Source: Mangifera indica
Lineage: Eukaryota > Streptophyta > Magnoliopsida > Sapindales > Anacardiaceae
Direction of reading: 5' to 3'
Assembly: GCF_011075055.1 (NCBI RefSeq)
Contig: NW_025401108.1
Location: 186,001 to 250,000 of the forward strand
Length of the DNA: 64,000 bases
The translations under genes and the position numbers were made by a program. Positions 52,541 to 64,000 of the stretch are shown here, one piece after another (the stretch's first letter is position 1; each line of letters starts with the position of its first letter). Below the pieces are notes generated by a model. It was not told the DNA's origin and did not search any database. It saw nothing but the letters and a program-made list of their open reading frames with translations.

Positions 52541-53304
52541 AGGTGGCAAAGGAGTTTGGCCGAACTGGCCCGAAGCTTAGCCTATGATCTTTTTTTTCAC
52601 CTTGGCTTGCGAGAGCACAACTCATTACTGTGACAGGTCATAAAAATCCTAATATGACATTATTGATAAAATAAAAAGTTTTCTTTAATTAGAATAGATA
52701 ATAAATAATAAAAAATGATTTTATATCATTTAAAAAATAAATACAAAATATAATTTGAAGGATTAGGTTACCATTTACAATAATTGGTTGTATCAATTTG
52801 AAAGTACATATAAATTTGTAAAATTTAATAATTAATTTATTAACCGAATACAAAAAAATAATTAAAAAAATAAAAAATTGTTTAATAAACGGAACTAAGT
52901 TGCTAGATAGAATTAAAATTTAGTTGAAATTTGAGAGAGTTTGAAATTAAAATTGAATGAAGAATATGTAGAGATAGATTGAGAAATTATATTTTGGATA
53001 TGGTTTCGAGAGTGGGAGAGAAGGGTTTATATAGAAAATAAAAAAATAAAAAAAAATTCAACCCAACGACTAGAGACTAAGCAAAAGCCAAGCCAAGAGA
53101 TGTTTTGCTAGTGTAGGAACACATTTTAAATTTAAATTTTTTTTATTTTTTGGCACGTTTCGTATAACAAGGGGTTTTACTAGCGCGTGGTATAGTCTAT
53201 CTAACCCACGAGCTTGGCACAACCTATTGCAGTAATGAATCGTGTTCTCGTAAACTAGGCTAAAAACAGAGGGTCCAGGGCAGCCCAACCCCCTCCCACC
53301 TTTA
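52538..53304. mobile_element. Degenerate hAT-like element
   Basis: The left end TAGAGGTGGCAAAGGAGTTT, followed by GGCCGAACTGGCCCGAAGC, and the reverse-complemented right end TAAAGGTGGGAGGGGGTTGG, followed by GCTGCCCTGGACC, are similar to each other and to common plant hAT termini. The flanking 8-mers do not match well. Long AT-rich stretches fill the middle. Confidence 0.45.
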
Positions 53305-53385
53305 GATTCACTTAATCTCAAAACTTGCATAAAGTACATTTTGTGAGAGGGCATCTTTCATCAAGCTTTAACATTTCCTGTGCAG

Positions 53386-53932
53386 GCTCCTGTATCAGGC
53401 TCCAAAAGCCAGCGAAAGATGGACAACTAATATTTCTTACTGCCGGTAAGCTTTTGTCACTCATCACTAGTATGATTTAGTATTATTCATTTGCCCCGAA
53501 GTTAGTTATTTTGGTCAGAAAGTAAGGCATTGGCTTCAATTTTTCAGGTGACAAGTCTCTCTATGAAACAGTTGAGGACTCGATCAAATTTACCAGTTGA
53601 GGTAGTGTCACAGGGTGCCATCAGTGCTCCAATGTACTCACTTAAAGGTCCATCAATGGCTAAATCACTCTACCCTACTGCATTTCCTTTGAAGCATCAG
53701 CAGAAGGTTTGTAATATCCCTGAAATCTCAAAATCTCTGAAACATATGCTATATAATCTTACAATTATAATGTTGGCAGGATCTGAGGATTGCCTTAGGA
53801 TTCGCAGAATCTGTTTCTTAGCCAACTCTGATTGCAGCAGCTGCGAATGAACCATACAAGATGGCAAAATCTCATGGCCTTAGTGATCGGGATTTTTCAG
53901 CAGTTATTGAAGCATTGAAAGCTAAAAAGTGA
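53386..53932 (+). pseudogene. Pseudogene of glyoxylate/succinic semialdehyde reductase (GLYR2-like)
   Basis: Three exon relics remain, 53386-53445, 53548-53706 and 53780-53932, still with splice-like borders. They read APVSGSK then, one base short, PAKDGQLIFLTAG; GDKSLYETVE joined after a large gap to LPVEVVSQGAISAPMYSLKG and PSMAKSLYPTAFPLKHQQK; and DLRIALGFAESVS, a TAG stop where Gln is expected, then PTLIAAAANEPYKMAKSHGL and SDRDFSAVIEALKAKK. These are parts of the beta-hydroxyacid dehydrogenase fold that reduces glyoxylate and succinic semialdehyde with NADPH in plastids and mitochondria. The NADPH-binding N-terminus and the segment with the catalytic lysine are missing. With a frameshift, a deletion and a stop it cannot encode an enzyme. 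Confidence 0.8.
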
Positions 53933-54881
53933 CGGCAAAGCAACGAACAAAGAAGATTAACGGTCCAATTTTTTTCAGAATAAAAGGTAAGTTTTTCAAG
54001 AGCCATTCATTGCGCCTCAATTTCAAAATGGGGCTACTTGAAGCCCCGTGAAAATAATTGTGTTTTTATGTGAAAGACAGCTTGGTCTTTTTAAAGCAGG
54101 CATATCACATCCTTTCTGGTGATTTTGCAGTTATTCTAAAGGCTTGTCTCACAGTGTTGGGAGCCAGAGGCTTCTCTTCATTCACGTGCTTGTTACTCCA
54201 TTTATAAACAAATATTTTAGCATCCTTTGAGATATCAAGAATACCGAAATCTTTCAGCATCTATGGGATATTAAGAATGCTGAAATCTTTTAGAATCTAA
54301 AGGCATGAGTCGTGTACATATCAGATTCAGATCTAGCTTTTCGAGAATTTAAAATCATCCAATAACATACCGATAACACAGTTATACGCACAAATTAACA
54401 CAAACTAATGCTCAGTTAATAAAACCCAAATCAATACTGACTATTAAATCCTTTCTAAGGAGTCAAAAGTACCACATGAATTGGCTGTTAACATAAATGC
54501 AGACCATTCATTTCAGTGTTACAGAGTACTAGTAACCAAGCCACAAACAAGAAGTCAAAGAACTGAGAAATTTAAGATTGTGACAGTGAGAGTTGATATA
54601 TTGATTAGTACTATAATGACATGGCAACTAACTCAACAGCTCAACTTCTTGCATAAAAACTAATAGATGTACGTACACAAAGTTCATAACTTTCATATTT
54701 GTAAGCATAACAACATATTCAGTGCTAATCCTACTCCAAAATATAAATGTTTTCACAAGATCGGGTAACAAACTCCCACGGTGTAATTCTCCAGATACAG
54801 TCAAAACAGTAACTCCTTTGTTTCATCTATTTTCATCTAAAGTTTCATAGTAGTGCTCACCCTTTTTCTGCAATATTTTGA
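53933..54881. other. Spacer and 3' untranslated region of the TM9 gene
   Basis: Nothing coding. The part from about 54650 to 54881 probably includes the 3' untranslated region of the minus-strand gene that ends at 54882. An imperfect direct repeat (TTTGAGATATCAAGAATACCGAAATCTTT / ..GGGATATTAAGAATGCTGAAATCTTT kind) lies near 54225-54295. Confidence 0.5.
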
Positions 54882-57800
54882 TCAGTCGATTTTCACAGAG
54901 GAATAGATTTTCCGTACAAACCAGAAGCAGGCATAGAAGCCGATAGTCCCAGTCAAGACAAAGAAAGCATATGAAATAATGATCATGTAACCAAAGTAAA
55001 GGATGCCAGAAACAAACTTTGTGATCTCCAACTTGGTGAAGAAGTAGAAAATTGAGTAGAGGAAAAGGTACAGCGCTGAGGAGCCAGCAGTAAGGTAAGA
55101 TCTCCACCACCAGTTGTAGTCTTCACTGCATAACTGGAAGTAGCAGAGCACTATAGTAATCTCAGCGCAAGTGATCAATAGGATGATAAATACTATGAAA
55201 AGGAAGCCAAAGATGTAATAGAACTGGTTCAGCCATATTGATGTCAAGATGAAGAAGAGCTCAATGAAGACAGCTCCAAACGGAAGAATGCCTCCAATTA
55301 GTATGGAGAACACAGGTTTCATGTACCATGCCTGCTCTGGTATCTGCCTAGGAATCTTGTTTGTCTTAACTGGATCTTCAATGGCTGGCTTTTTGAAGCC
55401 TAAGTAACTACCCACAAAGACCAAGGGAACTGATATACCAAACCATAAGAAAACAAGAGCAAACATCGTTCCGAATGGTACTGCACCAGAAGATTGTTCT
55501 CCCCAGATTAAGGCATTTAGTATGAAGAAGATAGCAAAAAGTATACCCGGGAACATAAAGGCAGTTTTCAATGTATTTCTCTTCCACTCTGTGCCCTTGA
55601 ACATTTTGTACAATCGTGCTGATGAGTAACCAGCAAATAAGCCCATGAAAACCCACAAGAGAACCATAGCAGTCATAAGCCCTCCCCGGTTGGATGGAGA
55701 TAGGAACCCCAGTAAAGCAAAAATCATTGTTACCAGTGTCATCCCGAAGATCTGGACTCCTGTACCAATATAAACACAAAGTAAACCAGCATTGACTGGT
55801 GCCCTGAAGACATCTCCATGAACAAGTTTCCATCCTGTTTCTTCTTGAGCCTCATCTTGGGTTTCCAACTGATTATAGTTTGCGATATCTCTGTACAGAG
55901 TTCTCATCATGATCATGGCCACCATACCAGAAAGGAATAAGACAATCATCAGTGAGTTTATGATGGAGAACCAATGGATCTGATCATCATTCATGAGGAG
56001 GTATGTATCCCAGCGAGATGCCCATTTGATATCACTCTCCTAAAATGTTCAGAGTAAGCTGAGATAAAACTTGCCAATATGTTGGAGGAAGAGATGAATC
56101 AAAGAATTTATAAAGACAGTACCTTGAAGGTAACATCATATGTGAACACAACTTCCTTATCTTTGTCAACTTCTTGTGGAACAGCAGTTCCTTGAACTAA
56201 ATTTTTGGTGTCTTTATTGCAAGTACTCAACTGAGGATTCTTCTCATCCCATTCCTTGTACTCATGATTAATACTGATTGCAAGGATCAATGAAAAAGCA
56301 AATGCATGAATAAGCTAATACTTTGACAACCAAAAGCAAATGAGCATGTGGCAGAAAAGTCCCTACTTTCTCTACATATCACAAAGTGCAACACATGCAC
56401 AGTATACAGCGATGAACAATAAACACTTAACAATTTTAAAGATCACATAAATTTACATAACTCCCCAGACAAACAAATTAATGAAGACAATTAACCGAAC
56501 ACCAAATTACAACAAAATGCCAGAATTAAACAAAAGCAACGTGAAGGAGAACAGTACAAACCTGTTTGGAGTAACTTCAAACCCAACAATTCGTGCAGAA
56601 TCAGTTTCAGGATCCTTGTGATACATGACTCTGAAGCTCAAGTGGTTATTGATAAAGTATTTCTCCTCCTTGCTCTGTGATAATTAAAAAAATAAAATAA
56701 AATAAAATACTAAAAAGAAGATAGGCAGAAAACTATTCTACAGTAGCTATTGCTTTCTGCTTGCTGCATACCCCTTGGTAGTTTCCTTTGAACCCAACAC
56801 GAAAACCATGGTCATATGTGGTAGACTGGCTTCCATCCCTTCTTTGTCTACGTACTGCAACTGGAAGGTTGTCAAGAATCCTGCAAATCCATTATGGAGC
56901 TTTCAGTGCAAACAAGCAAGATTTTTTAGTGAACCATTAACAAAATATATGTCCACTGGAAAGATAAATAATTAGTGCATAACATGGACAAATAGTATAT
57001 AAAATATCCATCACTTACAAATTAACCCGATATTCATCATCAATCTTTTCCCTGAAATTTTTTGTGGCTTCAGCATTAAGTTTCACTCGACAGGCTACTT
57101 TGCAGGGCATATCCTCTCTCATTTCAAACTGCAGTACAATTACGTACTTAGATCCAAATTTAAAAGGTAAAAGAATGATGTCAACAACACAAGGTGTTTT
57201 CATCATTTCAGTTTGCTATTAAATACAAATAAACAATATAACACAAATGGGATACTTGCTCACCTGATATACAGAATTTTCAATCCTATCACCACGAAGA
57301 ACCTCCCCCAAATTTTCTGCACTGTTCAAAATCTTCTTGGGCTTACAATATTTCAAGAAGTAGTAGTCATATGGCAGTTGTGTCTTTGTAGAAGACAACT
57401 TGTTAACTTTGACGTTGAGTGGATCCCTCTGTTCAGCACAAAATGCATCAAGAATAGTCCATCATGACAGGTTCTAGGATAACAATTGCACCATATCATC
57501 TCCAAAATTACAAGCTAAGACAACAGAATCTAAAACACAGAAGCAACAGAACTTGAAAACCAAACTAAATCAAGCCCAAATCTTTACACACAAACACAAC
57601 CCACAACAAATAGTAACCAACACACAAACAATCCCAGATCCAAAACAAACCCAGAAACCATAAACCAAAACGACCACGTATCACAACAGATCAAACACTA
57701 AAAACCTCAGATCCAACTCTACACAGCAGAAGGAAACAAAACACGAAAAGGGCAGAAGCAAAATCACAAGACAAACAAAACCCACCAAGGAAACGAACAG

Positions 57801-57993
57801 TAAAACGACAATGATGGACTTAAAGACGACAAGAAAATGTAAAAGAGAGACAGGTCTAGAGATAGCTTACTCGTTGAAAATTACGAGGGGCAACACCGGG
57901 AAGATAAAAAGAGTGAGCAGAGGAGATAAAAAGGAGAGTGAAGAAAAGTGTTGCCATTATTTTCGTCGTTGGGGAGACTTTGGGTTTCTCCAT
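54882..57993 (-). CDS. Transmembrane nine (endomembrane protein 70) family member, TMN7/8/10-like
   Basis: Seven exons on the minus strand, 57871-57993, 57264-57428, 57019-57128, 56772-56880, 56562-56674, 56123-56273 and 54882-56039, all GT-AG, give 642 aa. An ATG at 57957, in frame 12 codons later, would give 630 aa; both have good initiation context, and I take the first. After a signal peptide comes [10 protein letters not shown], the family N-terminus, then a luminal domain of about 230 residues. The last exon holds nine membrane segments, from [20 protein letters not shown] to [17 protein letters not shown]. The C-terminal KID fits the KXD/E signal that binds COPI and keeps these proteins in the Golgi. 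The sequence is nearly that of Arabidopsis TMN8; TMN7 and TMN10 are close alternatives. The role is protein sorting in the Golgi and endosomes. Confidence 0.92.
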
Positions 57994-58279
57994 TTTTACA
58001 GAGAAAGATGAGCCAAGAGAAGAAAGTGGTTTATGGAGTTAGAGTGGGGTCTGGGTCTGGCCTTTTATCTTGCATTTCCAAAAATAAAAATTTCATTTTT
58101 TCAGTTAATTTTCGGGTTAATAAATTGATAATTAAAATATTCCTAAAAAAAATATTGAAACTTATTTTATAAATAAAAATCTAATTTTGTAAGTAACAAA
58201 ATTAAAATTCTAATAGTACAAGTTTTTTAATGTAATTTTATAAATCAATATTATTTCATTAAATAATAAAAAAAATAAT
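57994..58279. promoter_or_regulatory. Promoter and leader region of the TM9 gene
   Basis: About 290 bp between the start codon and the Mutator-like element. A minus-strand AGATAAAAGG near 58061-58070 could act as a TATA box. This is tentative. Confidence 0.3.
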
Positions 58280-58925
58280 GGCCAAAAGACATAATCCCAC
58301 CCAGGGTTTATTGCAAATCCAATTAGTATTTGTTAAAAACTGAAAATCAAAATTCCCATTTATAGAGTATTAAAATTAACAAAAGTAATTAATTTTAAAA
58401 ATAAAATGATTATTTAACAAAAAAATATATTAAAAATAATAAAATATTATTAATTTCTCCTTTAAATTTAAAAAACTAATAATTCTACTATCGCTCCTAA
58501 CCTTTAACCTTGTTCTCGAATTAAACTTAAAAAAAAAATCATATTTTCCTTCCTTTAAGTTTTGTATTTTTAAATCCTCTCACCCCCCTTCATCTTCTCC
58601 GACAACAAAGCCTGGATCGTCTTTGTTAAACTCTTCATCTCCAACGAAAAGGGAGAAAATCACTAAAGGGAGAGAAGGTCAAAGAAAATTTACCCAAAAA
58701 ACAGAAAAACATAATTTAAAAAAAAATTATTAATTTTCTAAACTAACCAAAGAAATAAATAATATTTTCTTATCTTTAATATATTACTTATTAAATAATG
58801 ATTTTACCTGAACCTAATAATTTCTATTAATTTTAACACCCTATAAATGATAAGTTAATTTTTTATTACTTAACGAATACCAATTTATACTTATAATAAA
58901 CCTTGGGCGAGAATGTCTTTTAGCC
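58280..58925. mobile_element. Non-autonomous Mutator-like element (646 bp) with perfect 9-bp duplication
   Basis: The ends are GGCCAAAAGACATAATCCCA and, reverse-complemented, GGCTAAAAGACATTCTCGCC. Similarity continues about 90 bp (AATCCAATTAGTATTTGTTA against AAATTGGTATTCGTTAAGTA). AAAAATAAT flanks both sides (58271-58279 and 58926-58934). There is no transposase. It stands 286 bp before the TM9 start codon. Confidence 0.85.
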
Positions 58926-58934
58926 AAAAATAAT

Positions 58935-59101
58935 AAAAGTATAAATACATATTTTTAATACATAATTTAAATACACAAATAATATATTATTATATGATAA
59001 AATAATATCAAATTAAAGATAAAAAAACACATAATCATATGATAACAAATCATCTGTATACCTAAATTGTGTATTAAAAATGTGTGCATATAACATTACT
59101 C
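58935..59101. mobile_element. Small palindromic MITE, family of 1340-1520
   Basis: The right arm reverse-complemented starts GAGTAATGTTATATGCACAC, followed by ATTTTTAATACACAATTTAG. The left arm (AAATACATATTTTTAATACA) pairs with it. It abuts the target duplication of the Mutator-like element. Confidence 0.6.
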
Positions 59102-59314
59102 TTTAAAAAAAAAAAAAAATCAGTCATTCAATTTCCCACTTTTTGGTTTCCCAATTTGTAAACCTTGAACAAACACACCTTAATATAAATACTTAATTGA
59201 CCCTTCTAAATCCTAATTAAAACATTCAAACCCCCACAAAATATGAACTTTCTAATTGCGAGTGTCTAGAATCTAAAGGTTGAAAAGCATTAGCACAACA
59301 TACAACGAAACGAC

Positions 59315-62300
59315 TTAATTTTTTTCACAACTGAGAATGTGAGATTTGAACGTGTCCAGCTCTGCCAAAACCTCATCCTCCGGCCGGTAGATCAGATCAA
59401 TCATCCGCCATATCTGCACAGCAACAATGGCAACACCAATTAAAAGAATGAAGAACAACTTTGCGCTGTTTTAGAAAAAAATTGGAGAAAATTTGTTACC
59501 TGAAGTGTGCCACCTCCTCCAGTACTCTCACAATCATCAGACACACTGACGATTGTCCATGGATCAGATGCATTCCAGTTGAAGTCGACAACCTTGTCCC
59601 TGAATCATATACATGAAAATTGTTAATCATATGAGAAAATCTTGTTTGAATGTAACAACGATGAATGTTAACAGTTGCAAACAAACCGGATATGTTACGT
59701 CTGGTATACACCAAAAGATAATAACATGTCTGAAAGATACAGGATCCATTACCTATGCCCAGCATGTCGGAAGAATAAGCCTGGTGGAGAATTTGGCGTT
59801 CTTGATCCAGTAGAGTCTTGCTTTTTACCAATCTGAGAAACAAGAAATTCAGGAAGGCATCAGGCATGGCACTGGTTGCTGGAGTACATAGAATGGGGTG
59901 GAGACCGAAAAAGGAAATCCAGAAACATGAGACATAGATAATGTACAAGTGGACGATTGTGATACATCAACGATGGTCCAATTGGCAACTTAACATTCAT
60001 AAAACACGCTATAACATGCTTAAATGTCAACACTTTACTCTGAAACTCATGATTTAAAGAAAACTGTAATATAATGCTAATTTATACTTAATGAAATAGT
60101 CTCAGTCCAAAGTAGGCTCACTCGTGAATGGAATCCAACAAGGTATACTAACGGTACTGATTACGTGCTAATTCACATTTTATTACTTAAGTCTCATTGA
60201 AGCTTTTGAATGTTGTAAACAAAACATTTAAAGGATTAATATATCAGTAATATAAACTTACACTTCTTATCACATTCTAACTCAGCATTTCTCCTCTGCC
60301 TTTAAAAATTATTATTCTTAAAAGACACCATTTTGCTTAGTCTAGTTAATTTTCTAGTTTATTATCCATTTCAAATGCCATTTCTATAAATGTTCACCCA
60401 CAGGAGAAAGAGATAATATCGTTGCCATGGACAAAACTTCATTGCTTCTCACCTTCTCATAATCCCAGATGTTTAAAATTCCATCCTCTGCTGAACTGCC
60501 AAAGACGGATGACTTGTCTGGTGACCACTGGAAACAAATGCATATATGTTAGACAAGAAGAAAAATAATGGACTACATTCCTAAAGACATAAAAGGAAAA
60601 GCAACTGGAGTTACCTGCACACAAAGGACAGCAGCACTGTGACCCTCAAATACATGAACAGGAGTCCCAACTCCACCAGACACGATGTTTCGACGGTCAA
60701 ACATGTGAATTGTGTTATCAGCAGACCTGCAGTAAAAGCAATGTGCATTAAAGACAACCGAAAGAAAAACATAGACCGCATTTCCTGAATATTAAATTAT
60801 CAGTTCAGAAAGGTGAATAAATATATGTAAAACAAAATGGCAGAAAATCAATATTCATTCTGTTAATTACAGTTTCACAAAAGGGTACAACCAAAGAAAG
60901 AATGTCTCAGATTTATTACCCTGTCAGAATGAGATTTACATCATGAAGGTTCCAGTCAACACAATGAATATCAGCATTATGAGCTTTTTCAACCTGCCCT
61001 TACAACACAATAGAGCCAATACAAATCAAAGTCAAATTTGAAGATGTGGGAGAAAAACAGTATTCATTTGTTAGTGAGGACTTCTATTCTGGGTCCCCAA
61101 GACACCACATTCTCTTAATAAATCCCTTCTCGAAAAGATAAAATTAATATCTAATTCTCTGGAAGAAAAAGATCAAAACAGAGCAGAAAACTAAAAGAAA
61201 ATGGATAGATACGCAGCAAAGAACAGTTACCTTCAAAGCCGGAGTAGAACCAGTTCTGGCATCCCATAGTACAAGGCAAGAATCATCACCTACACTGCAG
61301 AACTCCTGTGCACTACAAATACAGAATATACAGAACATATTCAGTAAACATGGAGAGATTCTTTACTGCTTCTACAGAATATTGCATAATAATTTCAGTG
61401 GCAATTTCAGCAGATCACTTAAAATAAAAAAATTTAACACATAACCCATGCATTTTTAACAAGATCATTCCAGTTACCTTGATGGGCAGAACTGAACATC
61501 TTCAACAGTGTCCTCATGCCCTAGGAAGATACCCCGCGGTCCAATAGAGCGGCTCTCTGTAGGTTTATCAGTACTCCCACCACCCTTAGATGAGCTTTTA
61601 GTATTGGCACCAGCAGATCCTGGAGATTTTGTAGAAGCTGGTTCCGCCGCCAAAGTTGAGACATAATCTTGAATACTCCATAAAACAACTGACTTGTCCT
61701 TACCTGTCAAAAAATTCTCAATCAACAAGATAATTTGGCAAGATATTCCACAGGAATACACAGTCCTACAATATTGACAACCAACCTTACCAATAAAATA
61801 CCAAAAAATAATACAACATATATTACTGCTGGCAACTTTAGTGATTAAATCACACAAATACAATAAACCTAAAGAAATAAGGAAAAAAACCTCCAGAAAG
61901 CACAAATGGCTCAGTTGGACTCATAGCAAGAGCAAATTCAGCATTATCTTGGTGCCCAGTCAATATCTGCAAGATGACATGCTCTAGGTTAGCAAGGCTC
62001 AATTTGGAAAGTGGACAACCAATACCAAAGCTATGGGAACAGCTGAACTCTCTCTATGTCTCTGCATATGTACACTTTGGGATTAAATTCTAAGTGGCCA
62101 AATACCAGCTAAACGCTTAATTTCATATAAAATCATAATTGAAAATAAACAACGGTGATAAGAATCATTCATTAACAAAATGCACCAGATCAGGACGAGA
62201 CTCTGTAGCTCCCAGGACAGCATGACGGTTGGGTTGAGCCTCAACATCCCAAATGAGTACCTGTTTTGAATATCCAAAGAACTTTATTTACATTTGGCTT

Positions 62301-63409
62301 CATCAATTTACAAACCTCAAATTCAAATAGAATTTAGACCCTTGATTCTCTTAAAGTAACACAAGAGATGGATGCTTACATCAGGACTGTCAGTGTGTGT
62401 GGCTACTATTTTACTGTTTTGTGGGAGTTCCCTGATTCTGTTCACCTGTGAAATCATAACCATAGATACTAATAAGCTTCTATTGAAAGCTAAATTACCA
62501 AGTCATGCTTCCCATTGAAGTCAACAAATTACCCATGAGAACTCATAGAGTCACAAAGACCAGAAAATGACAAAGAAGAGAAGGTGATGATACCTCGCCA
62601 GGATGAATAATTGTTTTATACTTCTTCACAAAGGGAGAGCGTGCTTCTTCATTGAACTATAATAAATCAAGAGAGAAAAGATACCACAAGTATTCAATAG
62701 ACCAAGCAAAGCCAATGCAATAAAATAGGGAATAAAATGATTAAGTGGGCAGCCAGAGGGGAAAAATTAACAGCGGTTATTTATAAGAACATCACCTGGG
62801 CTATGTGCTCTGCAGCAGCAACCCTAGGTTTAACAATCTCACAGTTTGCTATTACAAGTGTATTTGGAACACTGCCATCAGTCTAGGTACAAAAAAATGA
62901 AAACAAAACAAGAGGAATAATCAAAATCCCACAAACAGAATATGAAGAAAGCTGTGCAATGAAAAAAACAAGAGACGCATTTATATAAATTATGCCACCT
63001 AAATAAGGCAGGCATTACAATACCAAAGAACACAAACATGGCAAAAATCAATGCCAAGTTCAGTAATGTGAAAATTGCAGATTGTGTCTACCAACATGCC
63101 ACATATTATTGTTTAGCCGCACAAGAGCACCACATTTCCAATTCTTTGCAACTAGATCTGGCTTTATGCACATCTAACTCTGAAAGCCACAAGTTTTCAA
63201 AGAGGACAAGATATTAACCATACTAAATGAAATTTCTGCCAGGTTCTTTCCATTCACAGTATAAATCCTGAGTCCGAAGAAGACATCAAGCAACTAAACA
63301 ATAAGCAAAAGTAGAGTTAAGTGCTTTTCAAAAAGAGTCGCTTGCCTGTTCAGAAAGGTAAAGACGCTGACGATTCTTGTAGGTAGCTTGATCAAGTTGT
63401 GGACCCCAT
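59315..63409 (-). CDS. MSI4: WD40 histone-binding protein, MSI4/FVE type, 5' end outside the window (partial)
   Basis: Fourteen exons on the minus strand, 63346-63409, 62796-62882, 62594-62656, 62380-62445, 62186-62260, 61891-61966, 61478-61703, 61231-61312, 60920-60993, 60615-60726, 60453-60527, 59753-59832, 59500-59599 and 59315-59413, encode about 425 residues to the stop. About 80 N-terminal residues lie past 64000. WD repeats end in VLIWDVEAQ, VVLWSIQ, LVLWDART, IHMFDRR, LNIWDYEK and LQIWRM. Between repeats sits a Ser/Lys/Gly-rich insert (STKSPGSAGANTKSSSKGGG) that is typical of the FVE group and absent from MSI1. In Arabidopsis the protein binds histones, works with HDA6 and Polycomb, represses FLC and mediates cold responses; the same role here is inference. 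MSI5 is the close alternative. One intron has a GC donor. Confidence 0.92.
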
Positions 63410-63610
63410 CTATTGGTACAAATTTAGACAATGATTAGATATTCACTTTAAGAATGAACTTCCGTTAGAAAGAATATCAAGAATTTTCAAGTGTACCACC
63501 ACCAAAAAATGCATATATACAAATATAAACACACAAATCAATTAAAGAATGGCCAAATGATATCTAGGGGGAAAAAACTTCAATTCAAGTTTCTTCTCTT
63601 TCCATCAATA
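63410..63610 (-). other. MSI4: Intron of the MSI4-like gene, 3' part
   Basis: Non-coding sequence directly upstream (in gene sense) of the exon at 63346-63409. The next exon, which should encode the VLYDWL..WPSL histone H4-binding segment, is not found up to 64000. Confidence 0.6.
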
Positions 63611-64000
63611 TGTTAGGAAACAACAGATATGTTAAAGAAATAATTGAAGTTTGTATTGATTGTGGCTGTGTTTAAGAAAGACAGCAAGTTACAGATTAAG
63701 AAAGTAGCAAAGACACTCCCTAATCAGTCTCTTCAAAAGGCTGGAATCTCTCCCAGAATTGTTTAGCTTTCGAGATGCTAAACTCTCTCCCTCAATCAGA
63801 AAAATAATCCCACTCTCCTCTCAGGCTCAGATTCCCTTTTTATTCTATTTCTCCTCTAACCACCAAGATTGCTTCTGCCACATGTCTACCCTTTTTCAAG
63901 TACTCCTGACTTGTTTTCCTGCCCAGCTTTTGTGTTATGCCACCATGCCAAGAATATATTCCATAAATTACTAAGCAAATTGAAAACTGAGATCAAGAGT
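63611..64000 (-). mobile_element. Probable LTR of a retrotransposon in an MSI4 intron (cut by window end)
   Basis: Read on the minus strand the segment ends CTGTTGTTTCCTAACA and is GC-richer than the intron. It carries a TATA-like AGAATAAAAAGGG near 63835, followed by a GA-rich leader-like region, as in the R-U5 part of plant LTRs. The other end lies beyond the window, so a target duplication cannot be tested. Confidence 0.45.

Noticed and set aside
59496..59948. 150-codon minus-strand frame
   Set aside because: It reads intron and exon sequence of the MSI4-like gene in a wrong frame across real splice sites.
63759..63974. Plus-strand frame at the right edge
   Set aside because: It is antisense to the LTR-like segment and carries no retroelement domain.

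Overview
The window reads as nuclear DNA of a dicot plant, probably a woody eudicot. It is very AT-rich, and the coding parts are short exons separated by AT/T-rich introns with GT..AG borders. The recognisable proteins match plant-specific versions of their families and look closest to Arabidopsis-type orthologues. Roughly 70% of the window is intergenic and packed with small non-autonomous DNA transposons. No operons, CRISPR arrays or rRNA/tRNA genes were seen.

Layout, left to right. (1) 142-373, minus strand: first exon of an unidentified gene that runs off the left edge; its leader abuts a transposon. (2) 453-7384: transposon-rich spacer with a nested three-layer insertion, Tourist-like MITEs and a 312-bp tandem duplication. 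(3) 7868-12466, plus: DEAD-box RNA helicase of the RH20 / p68 type, 10 exons, 504 aa. (4) 12467-27763: about 15 kb with no convincing gene, holding MITEs, a hAT-type element, a palindrome and AT microsatellites. (5) 27764-33411, plus: GH35 beta-galactosidase of the BGAL1 type, 19 exons, 852 aa, with a TATA box and a C-terminal lectin domain. (6) 33412-46014: gene-free, with a textbook Mutator-like element carrying a perfect 9-bp target duplication, a 928-bp foldback hairpin element, and further MITEs. (7) 46015-50221, plus: plant-specific membrane-anchored, lysine-rich coiled-coil protein of unknown function, 6 exons, 332 aa. (8) 51900-53932: relics, namely a broken hAT-type BED zinc finger, hAT-like ends, and a decayed pseudogene of a glyoxylate/succinic semialdehyde reductase (GLYR2-like). 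(9) 54882-57993, minus: nine-transmembrane endomembrane protein 70 (TMN/TM9SF) with a C-terminal KXD sorting signal, 7 exons. (10) 58280-58925: Mutator-like element in the spacer. (11) 59315-63409 and beyond, minus: 3' part of a WD40 histone-binding protein of the MSI4/FVE type, including a GC-AG intron; its next upstream intron holds an LTR-like sequence.

The genes do not form a pathway. They are unrelated housekeeping or development genes: RNA remodelling, cell-wall galactan trimming, endomembrane sorting, and chromatin/flowering control. The main story between them is transposon biology: Mutator-type termini lie close upstream of several genes, and one large foldback element could form a long hairpin RNA. 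I saw no clear evidence of a new multi-gene system. The best candidates for follow-up are the foldback element, the nested insertion, the GC-AG intron and the uncharacterised coiled-coil gene.
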